From Crotophaga sulcirostris (taxonomy: Eukaryota; Chordata; Aves; Cuculiformes; Crotophagidae), in NCBI GenBank assembly GCA_013397455.1, contig VYZB01000040.1, positions 450,709 through 514,708 of the forward strand: a DNA stretch of 64,000 nt, read 5' to 3'. The translations under genes were made by a program, and so were the position numbers. Below, piece by piece: positions 11,623 through 24,265 of this stretch. The number at the start of each line of letters is the position of its first letter. Position 1 is the stretch's first letter. The notes under the pieces were generated by a model. It was given only the letters and a program-made list of their open reading frames with translations, did no database searches and had not been told where the DNA came from.

Positions 11623-14600
11623 TGTCGTAACATAAGACTTAAAAACCCCATCTGCTTTGCAAAAAGAAAATGTCTAAGTCTTTCTTGTTCATCCCCCCCA
11701 GTAAAATTCATAATAATTAATAGGTTGTGAACGATATAAAAATCTTAATCAGAAAAATGGAGCTTCAAAGCTTAAAAACAATAGCAAATAAAGTCAATTT
11801 AATTCAAAAGCTGTTTCCAAAATAGAATTCCTTTCAATAATTACAAATCACATTTCAACCCATCAAATAAAAGTAACTTCTTTTATCACTGTAAATCCAA
11901 AAACTTGTCATTTCTGTATCATCTCCTCCTTAGCCCAAAGAAATATTCTATATATGAAATATATAGAATATGTGTAAGATACAAACATGTTCTTGTATAC
12001 AGAGATACATAAAATTTATTTTTATATTGTGTATGTTCAGGTGCCTACTGATTTACTTATCTGCCTGTAAAAGCATCCAGTTCCACTTAAATTATTAGTA
12101 CCAAGATTCCTATTTTTATTCTGTTTCTAGGGAAATCCAAAAGTTTAAATCCAGGGAAACAGGGCAAATCCTAGTCTCATACATTACTTCTCAGGGATTA
12201 CAGAGTCCCTCTTTGGCATGAACAGATGTATTTTTGGTTCTGGCATAGAATTTTGGTTCAGGAAGTCTATGTACAGTTCTTTACATTGTAACATTCAATA
12301 GACCCTAGTAAATCAGAATAACAATTTTGAGTTGAACTCTCAAGTACTGTTTGAGACACACAAGTGCCTCTGTACTCACAAGGTTACAAACTGTATTCTG
12401 GTATCACTCAAGACCCTCTCTGTAAAGCACAGAATAAAATACTTGTTTTATTGCATAGTCAAACTGCAAGCATGCTTCATGATAAAGATCAGGGACAGGT
12501 TTTCCAGAAGACACTAAAGGGAAAATTCTCAAGTCTCTACTTAATGCCTCATGAGGTGATTTATCCAAGGTCACATAATACAGTTGCAGTTAGTTCTACA
12601 GTGCTCTCATACCCATTATAATTATGACCTAAGGAGCTATCTGTTTCTAATGCCCATCTCTATGTAGTCTGTCTTTCAGTCTTAATTTGTAATATCATCT
12701 TATATTGCTTCATAGAGCACAATTGTCTTATGAATGACAAACAATAAACAACTGATAACATGAGCATCTTTTTAGGCTTTTTTTTTCTTTTCCACTGTTT
12801 TTTTGAGCCTCCTATTGAACAGTCCTGTTTGATTTCCCCATATATATCAAAAAATAAAATATCTTCAAAAAGTCTTACAGGAAGTTCAGAAACAGTCTGT
12901 TAAAATGAATGACTTATGATAAACAGAAGAATGAGACAAATGAACCATTATACCAGCTTCCAATGTAGCTAAAACTACCACAGTCTTCAAAGGCATTCAG
13001 AAGAATTGCTTACTGTTGTGTGAAATTTCTCTAATGAAATTACTTTGGCCTCCATTACTTCTACAGACAGTCCATCAAAATACATGAATTCTGGAAATGA
13101 GTAAGATGATGTCTCTCTGGTGTCATAGGTTAAATGAGAATTGCGCTTGTCTCGATACGGAGCAGAAAAACAGACAAATATAGCCACAGGTCCTATGAGA
13201 CCCTTCATGGCCAGACTCTCAAGCAGGAAATAAGACAGTGACCCAGAAAGTGGTAGAGGATTGCATTTTAGTGATAAAAGCATTCTGCTTTCTTTCACTG
13301 AAAACTGAACATACTGTTAATATGTATAAAATTCAGAGTAGCACAGTGTTTATAGCTGTTCTCTTTTAATCCGAGGGAGAAATAACATTTATTTTACCCG
13401 AAAGACTCATCTGTAAATTTAATATCTCTTCAAAAAACATTGTCTAGACAACACATATTTGATCTACAAGTATCTTCAGAGGGCGGTGCGTCTCTTCAAG
13501 ACCTGTTTCTAAATTCAGTGCTTAATTCTCTCCCTAAATTCTATAAATTTATCACTACAGAGGGAATTGGGGTGAGAATCCTATGCCAGACACTTGGTTG
13601 TAGAGTAAACACTGAAGTTAAACAGTGTGAGACCATCCTCATCTGACATTTACCACCAACAGAGCAGTTCACATGAAACCTTGAGCCCCCATTGCAGTCA
13701 GGAGAACATTTCTGGTCCCTCCACCCCACCTCAAAGCAGACAGAATTACACACTTGACTCACCCTAATGCTGTCTCTTACTTCCATTGATAATAACTAGA
13801 ATTGAGGGTGACTAGCTCAGATGTAAACCATATTGGTTTAAAGAATCTGAGATAAATCTAATCCAGAAATAAATCTCTGAAATACGTATCGCAACTCCTC
13901 CAATAAAATGCAAGGATCTGTATCTGACCACAGAATGGCTTTATGAAGCAGAAGCAAAATGTGGTGATGCATACAATCAGCATTCCATTAATGACGTTCT
14001 TCATCAGTTTAATGACTGTTCTGAACTAAAGAACTTCCAAATGCAATGAGGCAATTAATATCTTACACTGAGCAACTGTCAATGGAATTTGATTCCTTCT
14101 GAATCCTTTCTATTTGGACCTGTAGTTGCACTTGAACTTTGTGAATCCAAAGTGAATTCTGGGCTTACTGAAGAGAACAGCACCAACACCACTGACCTCA
14201 GAAAGTAAATATGCAGAGGAGTTGTCATTGCCCAGCTTTGCTGATGCATAATCCAAGTTCCAGTAGAGTACTAAGCAATGGTGGGTTAAGGCACAGCAAT
14301 AAATATTAAATAAGTAAATCTATTTGCATTTATAAGGTTAGCAATGTTGATGCTGTGTCCTTGGACTGGCTGGGGTAGAGCAGATTTTCTTCATATTGGC
14401 CCATACGTGCTGTATTCTGGATTTGTGCTGGTACAACCAATGTTGATATTGCACCCATATGTCAGCTATTGCCAGTGTTCACACAGCTCCAAGTTCTGTT
14501 TGTCTCTCTGTCCCTTCAGAGGGACCAACTTGACTTGCAATCTTTTAGATTAAAGCATATGTAATATATACAGACAAACATGTTACTGAAGATAATCTGT

Positions 14601-14640
14601 GCTACACTGATTTTAAAACATATTACATGCATATTTGTGC
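11623..14640. other. Non-coding stretch with one perfect hairpin
   Basis: AT-rich sequence with a perfect inverted repeat at 11943-11971 (listed separately). The minus-strand frame at 12987-13298 (103 codons) has no recognisable domain. No transposon recognised. Confidence 0.4.
11943..11971. repeat. Perfect 13-bp inverted repeat with 3-nt loop
   Basis: Left arm ATATTCTATATAT at 11943-11955, loop GAA, and right arm ATATATAGAATAT at 11959-11971, with no mismatch. It can form a hairpin in single-stranded DNA or RNA. AT-only arms with one G-C pair make it weak thermally. Function unknown. Confidence 0.9.
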
Positions 14641-14668
14641 ACATACATATACATATATATATATATAT
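14641..14668. repeat. Short TA/CA-type microsatellite
   Basis: ACATACATATACATATATATATATATAT pattern: CA/TA-mixed start followed by about eight TA units. A simple repeat just upstream of the LTR-like element. Confidence 0.85.
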
Positions 14669-14727
14669 CTATTAGTGTCAATTAAAAAATGTATTTCTCT
14701 GGAGTTTACTTTACAAATGCCACCTTC

Positions 14728-15080
14728 TGTGGGTGAGCAAGAGTCTGGGAAGGGACACAGAAAAGACACCTGACCCAAACTGGCTGAAGGGATATTCCAT
14801 GCCATATAACCGTGCTCAGCAACTAAAATTGAGGGAGTCTTTCCAAAATAGCCACTGTTTCAGAGCCCAGCTGGGCATTGGTCTGCTGGTGGATGGTGGT
14901 GAGTGAGTGCTTTTGCATTACTTCTTTTTCCCCTCCTTTTTTTCCCCTTCTTTCATTAAACTTAATCTCAACTCTCAAGGTTTTTTTCTGACTTTTCTGA
15001 TTTTCTCTCCCATCTGCTGCAGGGGACAATGAGCAAGCAGCTGGTGGGTGCTTAGTCATGAGACAGGGTCAAACCACCCT
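14728..15080 (+). mobile_element. Solo LTR-like endogenous retrovirus element
   Basis: The segment shows LTR parts in the correct order on the plus strand. A U3 part contains CACCTGACCCAAACTGGC and GGGATATTCCAT. A TATA-like CCATATAAC is at 14803-14810, a GGGCATTGGTCTGCTGGTGG block follows near 14874-14893, and an ATTAAA polyadenylation signal is at 14955-14960. A U5-like stretch ends in GGGTCAAACCACC near 15080. This order matches a bird ERV LTR pattern I recall. No gag, pol or env remnant was seen on either side, so it is probably a solo LTR left by recombination. Ends are approximate, and I saw no clear target duplication. Confidence 0.7.
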
Positions 15081-15824
15081 ATATAACCACCACCATAGTC
15101 CTATAATCCATTGTAATCCCAGACTTAGCTCCTCTAATAGTGCCTCATTTCAAGAATAATAAAAATAAACTAATCTATCACAGGCACCTTACATACCACA
15201 CTGACCACTGGCAGAACCAAGTAACAAAGCTTCATCAGTTACAGAAAGCACATTTTTACAACAGAGCTGGAGGTCTGCGTAAAGTGGGTGCTACAGTCTT
15301 CAACATGACATCCTCATATCTGCAGATAACAGGATGGAAGAAATCCATGCATGGGTGGGAGAGTCTCAAAACTGTTCTCTCTTTAAAATGGCTCAATTTA
15401 AGGAACAGAAAATCGATACAAGGAACAATGTATTTTTGTTCCCCTTCCCAACAGAAGCTAAAACACAGTCGTCAAAGTATTGAAATGCCAATATAATCTT
15501 TATGCTTGTTCACAATTAGTTTGGAGAGTGATTTTTAAAAGTATGTGATGGATGTAGGTGCACTGTTCTTGACAGATTCTGCCCCTCAATGCTCTAAATG
15601 CAGCACTCTGAAGATGCACTCAATAAACATTACCACAAAATCCCTGCTACTGCGTTTTACAGAAGTCTCATGACCTGACTGTTCGTTGTGGCAGCTGGCT
15701 GAGACAGAGGGGAAATAATTTTGAGTTTCAAAGATTTTCTTTCTCCCTTTGTGTCAGAAATGCACATAAAAGTCTCCTCTGGGTGTTAGAGAAGCTCTTT
15801 GAGAACACAAGAGGAGCAAGAAAA
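15081..15824. other. Non-coding stretch after the LTR
   Basis: The plus-strand frame of 118 codons at 15140-15496 has no recognised domain. No element recognised. Confidence 0.4.
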
Positions 15825-15889
15825 GCTGCTAACATAGTGGTTAGTTCTCTTCGCTGTGCCAGAGGTTAAAATTCAAACTATTGCTCTGC
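15825..15889 (+). pseudogene. Decayed tRNA-His-like copy
   Basis: The stretch ACATAGTGGTTAGTTCTCTT at 15832-15851 closely resembles the D-arm and box A region of vertebrate tRNA-His. It is followed by CGCTGTGCC, which places GTG where the His anticodon would be. The T-arm and box B are badly decayed (TTAAAATTCAAAC), and the acceptor stem does not pair, so it should not be functional. It may be a tRNA pseudogene or the head of an ancient tRNA-derived SINE. Assignment rests on pattern memory only. Confidence 0.45.
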
Positions 15890-16302
15890 TTCAGAAACCA
15901 GAGCATCTTTAGCTGGGGCTCTGCATCTCACTGAACAGCTTTTCCTTACCCAGCTGCTTCTACAAGTACATGTGCTTGAACACAAAAGTCCACCTGTGTA
16001 GCCCACGGGGTACCTGACCATTGTCACAGCATTAGCAATAGGTCCTCAACATGCCTCCACCTCTCTGATTTTAGCCAAACCCTGATAGCATGCCTCACAC
16101 TGAAAAACATCATCTTTTATTGTACCTCATTAAAACCAGGCATTACTCAGGGCAATGTGAACAGCAGTGCTGGGACCTGTGAGCACACCAGCATCAAAGC
16201 CCCTGCAGGCACAGGCAGTGGTCCTGCTGTCGATGGGCTGTTCACACGAAGGCTGATGCCAAGGATCATTCATTCAGCCATAATATAAATATTGGGCAGC
16301 TG

Positions 16303-16318
16303 AAAAAAAAAAAAAAAA
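16303..16318. repeat. A-run abutting the assembly gap
   Basis: At least 16 A directly before the N block. The true length is unknown because the gap begins inside or at the end of the run. Confidence 0.9.
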
Positions 16319-16798
16319 NNNNNNNNNNNNNNNNNNNNNNNNNNNNNNNNNNNNNNNNNNNNNNNNNNNNNNNNNNNNNNNNNNNNNNNNNNNNNNNNNN
16401 NNNNNNNNNNNNNNNNNNNNNNNNNNNNNNNNNNNNNNNNNNNNNNNNNNNNNNNNNNNNNNNNNNNNNNNNNNNNNNNNNNNNNNNNNNNNNNNNNNNN
16501 NNNNNNNNNNNNNNNNNNNNNNNNNNNNNNNNNNNNNNNNNNNNNNNNNNNNNNNNNNNNNNNNNNNNNNNNNNNNNNNNNNNNNNNNNNNNNNNNNNNN
16601 NNNNNNNNNNNNNNNNNNNNNNNNNNNNNNNNNNNNNNNNNNNNNNNNNNNNNNNNNNNNNNNNNNNNNNNNNNNNNNNNNNNNNNNNNNNNNNNNNNNN
16701 NNNNNNNNNNNNNNNNNNNNNNNNNNNNNNNNNNNNNNNNNNNNNNNNNNNNNNNNNNNNNNNNNNNNNNNNNNNNNNNNNNNNNNNNNNNNNNNNNN
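16319..16798. other. Assembly gap (480 N)
   Basis: A continuous block of N. Its content is unknown and the length may be an estimate. The preceding homopolymer suggests a sequencing or assembly failure at a simple repeat or a young retrotransposon tail. Confidence 0.99.
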
Positions 16799-19700
16799 AT
16801 ACTGCGATATAATCATAAAATCACAGGACAGACCTCTTCCAGCAATTTTGGGGTTTTTTTTCCTTTTTTGTTAGTAGCAAACACCGATGAGTCCTTGGTT
16901 CTATAATTCTCTTCTCCATTTCTCATCCTGAGTTCTTGCCTTAGCAACATGCCTGGCATTTAGCTACAGAGTGAAATAACATCATGTGAAAAAACACTTC
17001 ATGAAAAAACACTTCTTTTTGCCAGTTTTGAATGTGCTGTTTTTCAGTTTCATTCATTATCACCTCTCACATTATGAATAACAGAGGACTAAAGTTACGA
17101 ATTTCTTTCCTGGATTATTCTTTACTTTATACATTTTTGTCAGGTGCTTTCTTATTCCGACTTGATAACAAACAAATCCCATCTGCTCTGTTTCTCTCCA
17201 CACTAGTCATTTTAGAGTTTGTGCTGTTTGGCTTTCTAGGGAAAAAGTCTTTGTTTCTACCTCCCATCTAGAAGAGTAATCCCACCAAGACATTCAGCTG
17301 TGGAAAACCGCTCAAGGAAATCATCTTTAGAATTGTCTTTATCTTTAAAAATGGATTTGTTTAATGTCCTGTGATCTGCCAGACTCAGGTATGCACACTG
17401 ATTCTGCCAGACTTCTCACAGAAGTCTTCTGTTTGTGAAAAATACACCTCCTGGGAGGTGGGTTGGGAAAAGGTTTATTTCTGTTGGGTTTTGTTTTGGT
17501 TGGAGTTTTTTGATGAAGTTTTTGGTTATTTTTTATTATTATTATTTTTAAACACTTTGTCTTCCTTGAGTCTCTTATTTGCCTTCTTTAGTAATGAATC
17601 AGCTGACGAGCACAAAGCAATGTGCAATATCCTATTCTGCATCATCAGTTGATTGTGCCCAATTCCCAAATTTCAAATTCCATTGCAGTAGCACTCAGAA
17701 GATGGTGGCTCTTGAATCCGTATTAGGTAAAACTTTGAAGGTCCTGCAGCAGCTCTAGGAAAAAAAAAGCACGATTCAAATTCAGATTTCAAGGTATGTT
17801 TGCACTATCTGAGCAAGACTCTTAGTTTATTTTTAAGTACAAAACACTCCAACAAAAAGTACCTGCTAAAACCAAAGCAACACACATTGCGTCCTTCGTG
17901 TCATGATTCTGGTAAATTGAGGAACACGATAACTAGACATTGGAAATTGGCAATTTACACCACAATTTAGATGCCCTGCCCAGCTGTTGCTTCTTGAATA
18001 CTATGGATTTTTGGATTCTGATCCAGGAATTGATCTGGATACCTACATTTCAGTTAAAGCAGAACCCTGAATGTGAGTGTTTCTTCATCCCTTATATCTG
18101 AGATGGTTTACTCTGGGATTGAAATATGATCCTTTAATCACCACTCCAAAAGCAACATTTAAAGAGTCATTAGACCTTAACATCAGCATTAACCACACAG
18201 GGTTGAGGAGACAAGAAACTCTGGGAGTTGCTGCAGTTTGGGAATGGAGCTTCCCTCAAGTCCCTCAGCAGCACTTTGGAGTCGGGGATAGACTCAGTGT
18301 GCAATGAGATTCTTCAGCTGTTTCAGTCACCCTGGCCTTGTTAGCCCCTGCCTTACCTCCTGCCAGATACCTGGATGGTAGCTAAAAAGTGGCTTAGGAG
18401 TCAAGGGGTGACTACTCCATTTTGCAAGAATGAGGGATTAATTATATTGACATCTAAAAATTAAGGGTTAAGTCAGAGTGAAGAATACTAGAGGAGTTGA
18501 TAAGAAGCCTGTATGACCTGGAATCTGGACCAGTCCTGAATCCAAACATTCACCTTACAGGTACTCTGAATAGAGGTGGAATATTCTGTGCAACTGTAAA
18601 AACGATAAAACCTTCCTAAGTCTGCAGACATGTTCCCACTGGAGTGGCATGCCCCGTACGAATTATTCCAGCTGAAAACCCAAAACATGACTTTTTTTTT
18701 TCACAGATATGCATTTGTAAACTCCATTTAGATCAAAAAAGATTTTCATGCTGCGTTTTCCCTTTAACTGAGCAGCAAATGCATGTCCCAATTAAGCTCA
18801 TCTAACATTGTAAGAATGATCCTAATCTGATATTTTGCACAGCTGAATGTGTCTGAGCAACCCAGTGACAAAGTAGAGAAGAAGAATAATGTAGAGAAGA
18901 CCAGAATGGAATGAGTCCTTGATATGTATAAATATATAAAACAAAACAAGACCGCTTGTAACTTCGTGTAACTGTGCACTTGGAGTTTCAAATGCATAAA
19001 TACATGATGACAGAACATCATTTTCCCCAAACAATGCAGAGAAGAAAAAAATCTACTACTCCTGTAGAATATTCACCACCTAATTTGAAGATTTCTTCAC
19101 TCCAAGAAGTGGTATAAACATAACATTTACTATTTAATGTGTCTATTTATTTGCTATATGTGTGTATACATAATTTTAGCTAATAAATTTGATGTATCTG
19201 TTGGTGCAAAGTGCAACTACTTCAATTAGTTTGATCAAAGATCAGACATTCATTGCTGAGTAATGGAAACTAAGCTAATAAAAATTCAGTGGCTTCTGGC
19301 AGAGGCAGAGGGCAGAGATGATAATGTCCTCAGAGAACAACTCTTTGCAGTCTTTTGTAGGACCATTTACATGTAAATAAGGTCTTTATAAGTTCACATA
19401 GATGTTTAGGAGCATCTGAATTTGGAATATTGTTCTCAACTAAATAATAGTGTTTGTGTTTCTGCATCAAGTTCTTTCAGATTGTTTATTTAATATTTTT
19501 ACTATTTGCATTGCACCCCCAGCTGAGATCAATACCTTGTTGTGCTTACACACTGTACAACTGCTCAAACAAAGAAAACCTGATTACCCAGTATTTATAA
19601 TCTAAATAGCAAATATCTATGCCATTATTGGGTAGCTTGGAAAAGGCCAAAACTCTTTTTGCTCCCCAGTGATATACTAAAAGAATCAGATTCATCCCTT

Positions 19701-21331
19701 TGCCAGATTTTAAAAGGAAAAAATGCTAATGAATGATTTACATTCCTGGATTGGCTTTGCTGCTGTTCCTAAATTTCTGCTAGCAGGAGTAGATGCTTAC
19801 TTTGCTTATCCTTTAAGGTGTCACTTCATAAAAATGGAAAATATTTGAGGGGAAACAGAAGCAAAAACCTGATTGAAATGGATTTAGCAGAAAAGAAGTA
19901 GAGTCAGGAAGGGAAGTGAGGGCTGCAGATTCCTAACCAGCAATGCATCCAGAAGAATTCCAACAAGTTTGTATCTGGTTCCTGTTCACAGCCAGGTAAA
20001 ACTCTTGTATGATACAGAAGACATTAAATGGATTAGACAATCCTATTTGGATGGAACACTAATACCTGACAGTATCTAGAAAAGCCTCTTTGTTATACAT
20101 GCTTAACCCTTACAGACCTTGTTTCGTCAGCAGAATCTCATTAGATGGAATAAAATTAGATGGAGAGTTGAACTTGACCTCATTTGATGCTTCAGCGATG
20201 AAAAGGAACGTTGAAAGGTTTCTGGTGAGTTCAACATAGATCCTGCAGATGCTCTCAGCCACCTTCTTCTAAGAAGACCTCCTGCCTACTTTCTGGGCTA
20301 ATCCACTGTCAGATTGCTGCCATAGCCCCAGAAGAAGAGAAAAAGATTGCACTAACTTCAAATAAATCACAAGCCAAAGAAGAAAAAAAACCTTGGGATT
20401 TAATGCATATTGAAAAAAAAAATCTAAATACTTAGTTTGCTTGCTGCTTTATTTTTCAAGAGCATCTATACTTCTTTTGGTCAGGAAGGCAGTTTAACAA
20501 TACAGAAAATCTATAAGATTCCAGATCATGCCACAAATGTGGCCAACAGAGGGAAAATCACTGCGAACCCAACCCTTTATTTATTTTTACTTTTTTTTTC
20601 TTTGTTTATTTCTTCTCTCCAGGTAAGAGACACAGTGTAGCTTTCTAAATAAAATTCCAGAATATGACAGTAAAAACAGTCAGTATTCCCATTGATTGCT
20701 TGCAGGTACCACACAGTTCATTTTATCCCCTAGTCCATAAGAAAATGATGTAAACTCATGTTGCTACCCTTATGCTCATCATAACAATAATACTTTTAGT
20801 GCTCTCACTGAAGTACACCTTAGGCACCAAGGATAGATAGTTCTTAAAATCCACTAGGATTCCAAACCCTCAGCACAGATTCTTGTCAAAATGCTAAATT
20901 GTTAAGATACTCCTTCTTTCTCAGCCTGCCAAATGAAGCAGGGAGTTTGGGATGATGTTTCTCAGGAAAACCATACCACAACAGCTATTTGCTTTCTCTT
21001 TTGGTCAGAAATATCCACTGTTGATGAGTAAATTATTTTCTGTGCTTTCACAGTACCTAGCTTTTTAAATGTTTCTATCCAACTCTTGTCCTTGTTATCT
21101 CTTAACAGCATCCCTCTCTTCATAACTTCATTCAGGCCTTAGTCTACAGGCTTTATTTCATCCTGACACACATCCCTTCCACCCAGAGCTTCTCTCACCT
21201 GTGTTGGGATAATTAGCTCGTATAAAGAACCCTTGTGAGGAGAACACTTGCTCCTGCAGAGGAGAGTTAGATTCACACTTTCAGCTTTCACTCTATATTT
21301 AATTTTATTTTTGCTTTATGAACAATAACTT
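16799..21331. other. Non-coding stretch, nothing recognised
   Basis: AT-rich sequence with a 15-bp tandem duplication (TGAAAAAACACTTC core, 16987-17016). Around 18200-18360 the sequence is GC-richer and without repeats. Open frames are at most 93 codons and unassigned. Confidence 0.4.
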
Positions 21332-21594
21332 TATCACAGTATCACAGTATTACAAGGTTGGAAAGGATCTCTGAGATCATCGAGCCCAACCTATAGCTTA
21401 ACACCAACACCAACCCATCATGTAAACCATGGCACCGAGTGCCTCAGCCAATCTCCTCTTAAACACCTCCAGGGTCGGGACTCCACCACCCCCCTGGGCA
21501 GTGCATTCCAATGGCCAATCACCCTCTCAGTGAAGAACTTTTTCCTAATATCAAGCCCAAACTTTCCCTGACGAAGCTTGAGTCCACGTCCTCT
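21332..21594 (-). mobile_element. CR1 LINE 3' fragment, young GTGATACT-tail subfamily
   Basis: It opens on the plus strand with TATCACAGTATCACAGTATTA (tail units in reverse), then AAGGTTGGAAAGGATCTC and GAGATCATCGAGCCCAACC. The ORF2 tail follows in reverse and ends near CCACGTCCTCT. It is 5'-truncated, at a little over 260 bp. Relative to the copies at 43460 and 47030 it is one base shorter just after CTCCAGGG (near 21476), which shifts the ORF2 frame before its end. Confidence 0.92.
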
Positions 21595-24029
21595 ATCATG
21601 ATTTCAATTGCACCAAGCTTCCAAAAACCTGAGTTGGATTCTTGTCTCTAATCCACCTTTGGATGAATTAGTTGAGCACAGATTTGTAAAGTTCTTTGAA
21701 AGACATTTAAGCTCCTAAATCCACCTGGAATCAGAAGAAACAGAGACCTAAATATGTTTTAAGGTTCTGAGTCCAAACTAATCAGAAAATAAAAGGGTTT
21801 GGTGGGGGTTCTTAGAAATAACATTCCTTAGTTTCTTTTGAAAAAGAAAGTTATTTGTCTTTCTTACTTACATGTGAATCTTTGCCAAGATTTAGGCACA
21901 GAATACCCCAGGTTTCAACAGGAATTAAAGAAAGATATAACACTTTCCAAGAACTCGGGTTTTTTACTTACTAATTAATATTTGTATAGCTGGGACTCAG
22001 CTTCTCTGCTCTTTTGGTTGGCATCAGTAAAATAAAATGACCTTACTTTGTCTATTTTCTTTACGCAGAATGACAGTTCTTGAAGACAAGGAACCTTCCT
22101 GCACATGTTTATCACACCATCCACTATGGGACCAAGCACAGCTGATTTGCTGTGCATTATACAATTCTGCTTATCTATTCTACCTTTGGTAACATAGAGC
22201 TGTCTCATGAATTTTGGCTTTTGTGTTGTTTCGATACCAGCGGTTAAAATCTAAGCTGACTAATTCAGAACCTTGGACGATGTATGAATTTTCAGTTGTC
22301 ACTCGGTTTAAAAAATGCATGGAAGATTTCCTTTCTGTAAAACTATATTTGCTACTGAGCAAATGATTGCAGTATAACACAATGTAGTCTGACTACTGTT
22401 TCTTTCATATCTGTTCCCACCTCCTTTTGAAGATGAAATACAGCCTTGTGAAACTGCCACCCTGTGTATGTACAGCATAAATAAATTTTCAAGAAATGAA
22501 GTTTTTAAGTTATCAATGCTAAACACATACTTTAAAAATTTGGAGACTACTTTTTGAAACAGCAGTTAAGACTAAAGTTTTATATTCACAGGAGAATCAA
22601 TAAGAGGAGGGGAGAGAAAGAGAGTCATTTCACAACTCTGAAAATGTTTCTGTCAGGTCTGATCACCAGAACTGGAATAAAAAAGACTGCTTTTCAGTAC
22701 CTTAATAGGTACCTGAGGAGAAGCACCAACTCCTGTGCTGTTCCTTCTCTACTTAACCCTTCTCAGTGGTGAATTATAAGGATATCTTGGAAGGAAGTTG
22801 GAGGGAAAGGGGGTTGAGGGTTTCGTTTGGGGTTTGGGGGGCATTGTTTGGGTTTTTTTGTGGGTGTTTGCTTTGTTTGTTTCTTTTCAAAGGCACACAC
22901 TGGAGCAGGACTGAAAAGCACATCAAATTGCAAATGTGGCCTGAGAACCAACTGCAGACCTCAGTGCCTACCAATGTAAAAGAATATAGATGGGCACAGA
23001 TGATTTATTAATCCTCTAGCCCTGTGCACACACAAACTGACCTTGTATATCCATCCAGAAAGGTACCAAGTTCCCAATTATTTCTGTTCCCTCTTTTCGA
23101 AAAACTGAACTCAGAATGTTTCAATAACAATGAGTGAGGAAACTTCAGTAGAGTAAATCACCCGAGCCACAGGCTTTCAAATTTGAGTTTATCTGAGTTT
23201 TGGCAACTTATGCTTTGGCAGAGCTTGCAAATTAACCACACGGCCAAGCACAGGCACACCTGGGACTAAGTCTAGGCACCAGCTTAGCATTGCTTTATTG
23301 TTGTTCTTTGTTGTTCAAGATATTTTCCTACTTTATACTTTGTTTTTAACCTGTTCCTTTTCCAGGCTGTGTTTGGAGGGAAATTAACATGATATAAATC
23401 CCCTCCTGTAAACACAAAGGAATATCCAGACAGAAGCGTACAGGAAAGTACTTCAAATGATGTGGCAACTGAGAAACTCTTCGTAGAAATTTCATTTGCG
23501 TTGTTCTTTTCAAGACAGTGCCTGCCAAAATCACCAATGTCTTTTTATAACGCATCTATAAAGCGGTGTGTATAAAATGATCAGAACATTTCTCCAGGTG
23601 TGCAGGCAGAGGCAGGCAGACTAAAATCCCAAAAGGACACATTTCCTCAGTTCACCGACTGTTCTTAATACAGCAGCAGTAACCTTTCTGAGACTAAAGT
23701 GTTCCCAGCCATCTTACACCCTGCTTTTAGAGTTGTCAATAGTCCCATTTGCACCTTTTCAGAAGGAAAGTCGGGATGCTGTAGAGCTCATCTGATACAT
23801 GAGTCTGGAAAAGAATATGGTGAAAAAAAGTCTTAGTGCTTGCTCTAAAAAATCTTTAATGACAGGCCTGAAAAACAGATAATTGACCTGCAGTTCCAGG
23901 TGATTTACGGTAGCTGAAGGCTACATAAATTAAGTAACTAAGGTGTGAGAAATTCTAACAAGAGGATTACTCTTATCAATACTTTTGCACACCCTTCCAT
24001 TCCAGTTCTTTCTCTTATAGGACAGCAAC
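21595..24029. other. Non-coding stretch with a G-rich strand segment
   Basis: Mostly AT-rich. A G/T-rich segment near 22785-22890 is listed separately. The short frames on both strands across 22763-23011 are by-products of that biased composition. Confidence 0.4.
22802..22841 (+). repeat. G-run cluster, possible G-quadruplex
   Basis: Five G-runs on the plus strand: GGG (22803-22805), GGGGG (22809-22813), GGG (22818-22820), GGGG (22829-22832) and GGGGGG (22836-22841). Loops are 3, 4, 8 and 3 bases. One loop is slightly above the usual 7-base limit, so folding is plausible but not assured. Confidence 0.6.
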
Positions 24030-24265
24030 TGTTCAGGTGAAAGGTCCATCTAACCCATTCGCTTGTCTCAAATAAGTTTTGGCTATTGGTCACTGGGGAA
24101 AAAATATATACATGACAAGCATATGTGATGTACCCCCACGTTACTAATACTGTCTCAGCCCACAAATATTTGTAGCTCAGAGCCAGGGTTGTATTTTATG
24201 GATGTAATAATTCTCGATGGATTTCCCTTTAGCTAATTTGTCTGGTTTCCACTTGAACATTTCAC
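24030..24265 (-). mobile_element. Old CR1-type LINE 3' fragment (amniote-wide type)
   Basis: On the plus strand it begins AAAGGTCCATCTAACCCATT, and it later holds TTTGTAGCTCAGAGCCAGGG (about 24169-24188) and TCGATGGATTTCCCTTTAGC (about 24214-24233), then AATTTGTCTGG. This is the reverse complement of an old CR1 3' region known from turtles, crocodiles and birds. The divergence is much greater than in the GTGATACT-tail copies, so it is far older. Confidence 0.65.

Noticed and set aside
12987..13298. 103-codon minus-strand frame with a donor-like site nearby
   Set aside because: No domain, no convincing acceptor and ordinary AT-rich composition.
16274..16816. 180-codon minus-strand open frame
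   Set aside because: It is made almost entirely of N from the assembly gap.
16799..16850. Possible CR1 3' end directly after the gap
   Set aside because: Only about 20 bases resemble a reversed tail, and the next bases do not follow any CR1 pattern I know.
16987..17016. 15-bp tandem duplication (TGAAAAAACACTTC core)
   Set aside because: Two copies only, consistent with simple replication slippage; not worth a separate finding.
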